Source: Pseudomonas sp. UBA4617
GTDB lineage: Bacteria > Pseudomonadota > Gammaproteobacteria > Pseudomonadales > Pseudomonadaceae
Length of the DNA: 64,000 bases
Assembly: GCF_002386445.1 (NCBI RefSeq)
Contig: NZ_DGIR01000014.1
Coordinates: forward strand, 1 to 64,000
Reading direction: 5' to 3'
The number at the start of each line of letters is the position of its first letter. The first letter of the stretch is position 1. The notes beneath the pieces are model-generated. The model was not told where the DNA came from, did no database searches, and saw nothing but the letters and a program-made list of their open reading frames with translations. The position numbers and the translations under genes were made by a program. Of this stretch, positions 59,367 to 64,000 are shown one piece after another.

Positions 59367-60380
59367 TCATTTAGCAAAAAATTCCATCAAGCGCCCGGCT
59401 ATGCGTTCCAGCGGGCGGACCTCCACCGCGGCATCGATGGCCACAGCAGCCTTGGGCATTCCATACACCGCGCTGCTGGCCTGGTCCTGAGCAATAGTGA
59501 GAAACCCCCGCTGGCGCATCGTTTTCAGGCCCTGGGCGCCGTCGCGGCCCATGCCAGTGAGCAGCACGCCCACCGCATCGCCGGTCCAGTAGCGCGCAAC
59601 GCTCTCGAAGAACACGTCGATCGAGGGCCGGTATATCTCATTGACCGGTTCGGCAGTGTAGGCCAGTTGGCCGTTCTGTAGCAGGCGGATGTGGTGGTTG
59701 GTGCCGGCCAGCAGTACCTGGCCAGACTGCGGCGGTTCGCCTTGGCGGGCCAGGCGCACCGGCAGGCCGGCTGCGCTGCTGAGCCATTCGGCCATGCCCG
59801 CGGCAAACACCTGGTCCACATGCTGGACCAGCACGATGGCCGCCGGAAACGCTGCCGGCAGGGCCTTCAGCAGCACTTCGAGAGCCGCCGGGCCACCCGC
59901 GGACGAGCCGATCGCCACCAGCCCGCGGTGCTGCGACACCGCCCGTACCGGCGCGGCAACCGGCCGCGCTGCCGGGGCATTCTGCTGGCCGATCAACCAG
60001 CTTATGTTGAGGATCTTGCGCAACAGTGGCGCTGCTGCCTCGCGCGGGTCGCCCGCCCCCAGCGCCGGCGTGTCGACCACGTCGAGGGCGCCGTGGCCCA
60101 TGGCCTCGAACACCCGATGCATGTTCTGCTTGCGGTCGACGGTCACGATGACGATGGCGCAAGGGGTTTCGGCCATGATCCTGCGGGTGGCCTCGACGCC
60201 GTCCATCACCGGCATGATCAGGTCCATGAGGATCAGGTCTGGCAATTGTTCCGCGCAGCGCTGCACCGCCTCGGCACCGTTGCCGGCCACCCATATCACC
60301 TGGTGCTCGGGCTCGAAGGCGACCACCCGGCGCAGTGCCTCGACGGCCATGGGCATGTCGTTGACGATGGCGATCTTCAT
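59367..60380 (-). CDS. wspF: WspF, CheB-like methylesterase response regulator
   Basis: A 337-residue protein: receiver domain with D53 (LILMDLIMPVMDG) and C-terminal methylesterase with the S160 nucleophile (AIGSSAGGP), H187 (VLVQHVDQVF) and Asp region (LLTGMGRDGAQGLKTM). It removes methyl groups from the WspA receptor and so resets the pathway; loss gives constant WspR activation and wrinkly, hyper-biofilm colonies in other pseudomonads. ATG overlaps the wspE stop (ATGA). Confidence 0.95.
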   Translation of the reverse strand: MKIAIVNDMPMAVEALRRVVAFEPEHQVIWVAGNGAEAVQRCAEQLPDLILMDLIMPVMDGVEATRRIMAETPCAIVIVTVDRKQNMHRVFEAMGHGALDVVDTPALGAGDPREAAAPLLRKILNISWLIGQQNAPAARPVAAPVRAVSQHRGLVAIGSSAGGPAALEVLLKALPAAFPAAIVLVQHVDQVFAAGMAEWLSSAAGLPVRLARQGEPPQSGQVLLAGTNHHIRLLQNGQLAYTAEPVNEIYRPSIDVFFESVARYWTGDAVGVLLTGMGRDGAQGLKTMRQRGFLTIAQDQASSAVYGMPKAAVAIDAAVEVRPLERIAGRLMEFFAK

Positions 60381-62674
60381 CCTTGCGCCCCCCCGATCAG
60401 CTCGACCACTGCATCCAGCAACGCATCGTCGTGGAAACTGGCCTTTGCCAAATAGTAGTCGGCGCCGGCATCCAGGCCACGCCGTCGGTCTTCCTCGCGG
60501 TCCTTGTAGGACACCACCATGACCGGCAGCGATTGCAGGCGCTGGTCGCGGCGCACCAGGGTGACCAGCTCGATGCCGTCCATTCGCGGCATGTCGATGT
60601 CAGTGATCAGCAGGTCGAAGTCCTCGGCACGCAGGGCGTTCCAGCCGTCCATGCCATCCACCGCCACTGCCACGTCGTAGCCACGGTTGCCCAGCAATTT
60701 GCGCTGCAGTTCCCGCACGGTCAGCGAATCGTCGACCACCAGGATGCGCTTGCGCACCACGCCGCGGGCACCGCTGCTGCCGCGTGCGATGCGTTCAAGG
60801 CTGCCGGTGCTGAGCAGTTTGTCCAGCGAACGCAACAGGTCTTCGACATCGATGATCAGCACCACCGAGCCATCGTCGAGCAGGGCGCCGGAAGAAATGT
60901 CCTGTACCTTGCCCAGCCGCGGGTCGAGTGGCATCACCACCAGCACCCGCTCGCCCACCAGCCGCTCCACGGCCACGCCGTACAGTTGCTCGCGCTCACG
61001 AATCACCACCACCCGCAAGCGGCTCTCTTCGGCCTGCCCGGCCGGGCGGTTGAGCAACTGGCTGGCCGCGACCAGGCCGATGTGGCGGCCTTCGTGCCAG
61101 AAGTGCTGGCGCCCTTCGATCTGCACGATCGCTTCGGCAGCCACGTCCAGCGTGCGTTCGATGTGGGCGAGCGGGAAGGCGTAGGCCTCGCCCCCCACCT
61201 CGACCACCAGGCTGCGCACCACCGACAGGGTCAGCGGCACCTGCAGGTGGAAACGGCAGCCCTGCCCGGCCGTCTGGGTCAGTTCGATCGAACCGCGCAG
61301 CTCACGGATCATGTGCTGCACCGCATCCAGGCCGACACCACGCCCGGACACCTCGGTGACCTTGTCGCGCAAGCTGAACCCAGGCAGGAACAGGAACGTC
61401 AGCAGCTCGGCCTCGCTCATCCGCGCCACCGTCTCAGCGGGTGACAGGGCCCGTTCGACGATGCTGCTGCGCAGGCGCTCTAGGTCGATGCCGGCGCCAT
61501 CGTCGATCAGCTCCAGGCTGAGCATGCCGGCCTGGTGCGAGGCGCGCAGGCGGATCACGCCCTCCTCCGGCTTGCCTGCCAGCAGACGCCGCTCGGGCAG
61601 CTCGATGCCGTGGTCGACCGCATTGCGCAACAGGTGGGTCAGCGGCGCTTCGAGCTTTTCCAGCACTTCACGGTCGACCTGGGTCTTTTCCCCTTCCACC
61701 AGCAACCGCACCGGTTTGCCCAGCGACCGGCCAAGGTCACGGACCATGCGGCTCTGGCCGGCCAATACATCGGCAAACGGCCGCATCCGGCAGGCCAGCG
61801 CCGTGTCGTACAGCAGTTGTGCGCGCTGGCTGGCCTGCCAACCGAATTCATCCAGGTCGGCAGCCTGCTGCTGCAGGATCTGCTGGGTTTCCGCCAGCAG
61901 GCGCTGGGTCTGCGCCAGGGCTTCGAGCACCTCGCTGCTCTGGCCACTGTCTTCCAGCTGCCTGCGCAGGCCGTCGAGCGCCTGCATGCCTTGCCCGTGC
62001 ATGCGCTTGAGGCGTTGCAGGGAGGCCAGGTAAGGCTTGAGACGCTGGGTCTCGACCAGCGATTTGCTGGACAGGTCGAGCAGGCTGTTGAGGCGATCGG
62101 CGGTCACCCGCAGCACCCGCTCCGTACCCTCGCCGGCAGGCTTGACCGCCTTGCGACGCGGCGCCGACTCGGCTTCGGGCTCAGGCGCGGAGGCAGCGAC
62201 GGGCAGCGGCGCTGGCTCGGGTTGCACGGCTGGCGCCTCCGGCGCTGTTGGCACGCCGGGCGCTACGGCAGGCATGGCCGCGCCCGCCGGGACCAGCAGG
62301 CTGGCCATCTGGGCGAGAAATACCGGCAGGGTCGCCTGTGCCGCGGTATCCCCAGGCGTGGCGATGCGCATCAGCAGGTCAGTGCCTTGCAGCAGGGCGT
62401 CGATATGCTCGGCGCTCAGCTGCAGGCGACCTTCCTGGGCGGCCACCAGGCAGTCCTCCATGACGTGGGCGACGCTGACGCCAGCGTCCACCCCGACGAT
62501 CCGCGCCGCGCCCTTCAGGGAGTGCGCAGCGCGCATGCACGCCTCGAGCTGGTCGGCCTGCGTAGGGTTGCGCTCCAGTGCCATCAAGCCGGTGCTGAGC
62601 ACCTGGGTCTGCGCCTCGGCTTCCAGGCTGAACAGCTCGAGCAACGATGCGTCGCGCATTTGCTCCGGGGTCAT
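60377..62674 (-). CDS. wspE: WspE, CheA-type hybrid histidine kinase
   Basis: A 765-residue kinase. From the N-terminus: HPt domain with H51 (CMRAAHSLKGAARIVG), a variable Pro/Ala-rich linker (about 130-190), dimerisation region, HATPase (HLLRNAVDHGIELPERR, GAGIDLERL, DKVTEVSGRGVGLDAV), a CheW-like domain, and a C-terminal receiver (DLLITDIDMPRMDGIELV). Passes phosphate to WspR and WspF. Coupled by ATGA overlaps to wspD and wspF. Confidence 0.95.
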   Translation of the reverse strand: MTPEQMRDASLLELFSLEAEAQTQVLSTGLMALERNPTQADQLEACMRAAHSLKGAARIVGVDAGVSVAHVMEDCLVAAQEGRLQLSAEHIDALLQGTDLLMRIATPGDTAAQATLPVFLAQMASLLVPAGAAMPAVAPGVPTAPEAPAVQPEPAPLPVAASAPEPEAESAPRRKAVKPAGEGTERVLRVTADRLNSLLDLSSKSLVETQRLKPYLASLQRLKRMHGQGMQALDGLRRQLEDSGQSSEVLEALAQTQRLLAETQQILQQQAADLDEFGWQASQRAQLLYDTALACRMRPFADVLAGQSRMVRDLGRSLGKPVRLLVEGEKTQVDREVLEKLEAPLTHLLRNAVDHGIELPERRLLAGKPEEGVIRLRASHQAGMLSLELIDDGAGIDLERLRSSIVERALSPAETVARMSEAELLTFLFLPGFSLRDKVTEVSGRGVGLDAVQHMIRELRGSIELTQTAGQGCRFHLQVPLTLSVVRSLVVEVGGEAYAFPLAHIERTLDVAAEAIVQIEGRQHFWHEGRHIGLVAASQLLNRPAGQAEESRLRVVVIREREQLYGVAVERLVGERVLVVMPLDPRLGKVQDISSGALLDDGSVVLIIDVEDLLRSLDKLLSTGSLERIARGSSGARGVVRKRILVVDDSLTVRELQRKLLGNRGYDVAVAVDGMDGWNALRAEDFDLLITDIDMPRMDGIELVTLVRRDQRLQSLPVMVVSYKDREEDRRRGLDAGADYYLAKASFHDDALLDAVVELIGGAQG

Positions 62675-63336
62675 GACAGGCTCCGCTGCACGGCAGACAG
62701 TAAGTGTTGTTCATCCAGCACCCGTACGCTGCGGCCACGCCATTGCAGGACTGCAGCAGTGAAACGGGTGGCATCCTGGCCGCTGTCGAGCAGCTGCGGG
62801 TCGAGCCGGTGAATGCCGTCGATTTCCTCGACTGCCAGCACCACCGGCCCACCGTCGGTGGCCAGAATCAGCATGCGTGGCATCACCCGGCCGGCGCGTT
62901 GCTCGGTGGCACCGGCCTGTACACCCAGCAGGTCGGCCAGCGACAGGCACGGCACCAGCGCACCGCGTACGTTGGCCACACCCTGCAGCACGCGCGAGCG
63001 CTGATGCGGCAGTGAATGCACCGCCTGCAGCGGAGCGATTTCGGCCAGGCAGGCAGTGGCCAGCGCCAGCCACTCTTCACCCAGGCGGAACAGCAGCATC
63101 GAACGGCCCGTGGTTTCCTCGGCAGGCGCTGCGCCTACCGCCTGATGGTCCTCCATCAACGCATAACGGTCGAGCAGGCGCGTGGCGGCGGCAGCATAGA
63201 CCTCGCAGTTTCGGCAGTGAACGTGACGCGCCAGCAGCGGGCATTGCTTGTCGCCGTGTACCCCTATGCGGTTCCAGCAGTCGTCGATGTGCGCATCATC
63301 CTCGGCGAGCAGTTGCATCGCGGACTCATTCCTCAT
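62671..63336 (-). CDS. wspD: WspD, CheW-like coupling protein
   Basis: A 221-residue protein with a cysteine-containing N-terminal stretch (CPLLARHVHCRNCEVYAAAA) followed by one CheW domain (LLFRLGEEWLALATACLAEI, VANVRGALVPCLSLADLLG). It links the membrane receptor WspA to WspE; wspB, the other CheW gene, should lie outside the window. ATGA overlaps on both sides. Confidence 0.93.
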   Translation of the reverse strand: MRNESAMQLLAEDDAHIDDCWNRIGVHGDKQCPLLARHVHCRNCEVYAAAATRLLDRYALMEDHQAVGAAPAEETTGRSMLLFRLGEEWLALATACLAEIAPLQAVHSLPHQRSRVLQGVANVRGALVPCLSLADLLGVQAGATEQRAGRVMPRMLILATDGGPVVLAVEEIDGIHRLDPQLLDSGQDATRFTAAVLQWRGRSVRVLDEQHLLSAVQRSLS

Positions 63337-64000
63337 CGTTCAGACTCCCGTCCCGCCCGCGCAGCACGCTCCTGCAAGCGCCGGGCACCGGCCAGGTCAC
63401 CCTGGGCCGCCAGCAAGGCCGCCAGGTGCACCAATGCCTCGGGGTGCTGCGGCTCCAGATACAGGGCTTTGCGATAGTGGCTGAGTGCCTGCTGCGCGTC
63501 GCCCTCGGTATCGCTGAGCAACCCCAGCCAGTAATACACCTGCGCCGAAGGTGGGAACTGGGCGAGGTAGCGCTGGCATTCGGCGCGGGCCTGCTCACTG
63601 GCTCCGGCATTGGCCAGCCGGGCAATGCCGGCCAGCATTTCGCCAGGCTGCTCGCCCTGGTGCTCGCGCACCGGCGCTGGCCTGGCTGGCACGGGCAGCA
63701 CGCGCAGTGGCCGTGCCGCACCGGGCAACGAATAGCCTGGCGTCGGTGGCGCTGGCAACCGGCGTCGCGTCGGCAATGCCGGGGCGCCAGCCGGCGCAGC
63801 AGCACTGCCCTCATCGCGCACGTAGGCGAACGACTGGGCAATCCCCACCGGGCGCATACCCAACCGCGCCAGCAGGCTGCCTTCGGCCGGGCCGATGAAC
63901 AGCACCCCTTGCGCGTGCAGCAGGCGCTTGAGCACCTCGAACACCCGTTGCTGGGTTGCCAGGTCGAAATAGATCAGCAGGTTGCGACAGAACACGAAGT
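63333..64000 (-). CDS. wspC: WspC, CheR-like methyltransferase (5' part outside window)
   Basis: Only the C-terminal about 222 residues are seen. They open inside the CheR catalytic domain (FCRNLLIYFDLATQQRVFEV, then LLHAQGVLFIGPAEGSL, typical of MCP methyltransferases), continue through a Pro/Arg-rich linker (about 75-115) and end in TPR-type helices (VYYWLGLLSDTEGDAQQALS, HYRKALYLEPQHPEALVHLA). WspC methylates the WspA receptor, opposing WspF. The gene continues past position 64000. Confidence 0.92.
   Translation of the reverse strand, partial: FVFCRNLLIYFDLATQQRVFEVLKRLLHAQGVLFIGPAEGSLLARLGMRPVGIAQSFAYVRDEGSAAAPAGAPALPTRRRLPAPPTPGYSLPGAARPLRVLPVPARPAPVREHQGEQPGEMLAGIARLANAGASEQARAECQRYLAQFPPSAQVYYWLGLLSDTEGDAQQALSHYRKALYLEPQHPEALVHLAALLAAQGDLAGARRLQERAARAGRESER

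Overview
The window looks like chromosomal DNA of a Pseudomonas, most likely of the P. putida group. Reasons: high GC and Pseudomonas codon use, P. putida-style REP/BIME repeats (e.g. 26-52, 11194-11280, 15451-15527, 53934-54014), and a gene order that, from memory, follows the P. aeruginosa block dapD - plsB - mexK/mexJ - mexL - rsmJ - adk - ppc - lptF - lysS - prfB - wspRFEDC. No tRNA, rRNA or CRISPR was seen.

Left core (1-19.7 kb): CPA1-type Na+/H+ antiporter, ArsC/Spx-like reductase, dapD, the sulfur-mobilising pair csdA-csdE converging on tcdA, a large NdvB-like glucan glycosyltransferase, dapE-rlmA, a small conserved gene, a cold-shock protein, plsB, a YbaY-type lipoprotein, a DUF4197 protein, and a mexJK-type RND efflux operon read leftward.

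Island (about 19.79-39.87 kb): a contact-dependent inhibition (CDI) locus read leftward. cdiB (outer-membrane transporter) is followed by a 4414-codon cdiA and an overlapping DUF596-like immunity gene. Downstream lies an array of 'orphan' CdiA C-terminal modules: an EndoU-type toxin with an in-frame stop plus its immunity gene; a short remnant of another EndoU-like toxin; a third toxin module, frameshifted by two extra GCCGA pentamers, plus a 191-codon immunity gene; a terminator; a truncated pretoxin module; and a broken IS3-family transposase. Long near-identical direct repeats link the orphan modules to cdiA and could let the toxin tip be exchanged. The island sits between mexJ and a TetR gene that looks like mexL, so it appears to have separated an efflux operon from its divergently transcribed repressor.

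Right core (39.9-64 kb): mexL-like tetR, rsmJ, a protein with an internal duplication, an extensin-like protein, a PEP-mutase/isocitrate-lyase family enzyme, a DUF72 protein, tsaB, adk, ppc, a small conserved gene, a DUF4398 lipoprotein with the OmpA-family lipoprotein lptF, an alpha/beta-hydrolase lipoprotein next to a DUF1704 (QEGLA) protein, a lipoprotein, a second TetR, lysS, prfB with its programmed +1 frameshift, and wspR-F-E-D-C (C cut by the window edge), the surface-sensing pathway that controls c-di-GMP.
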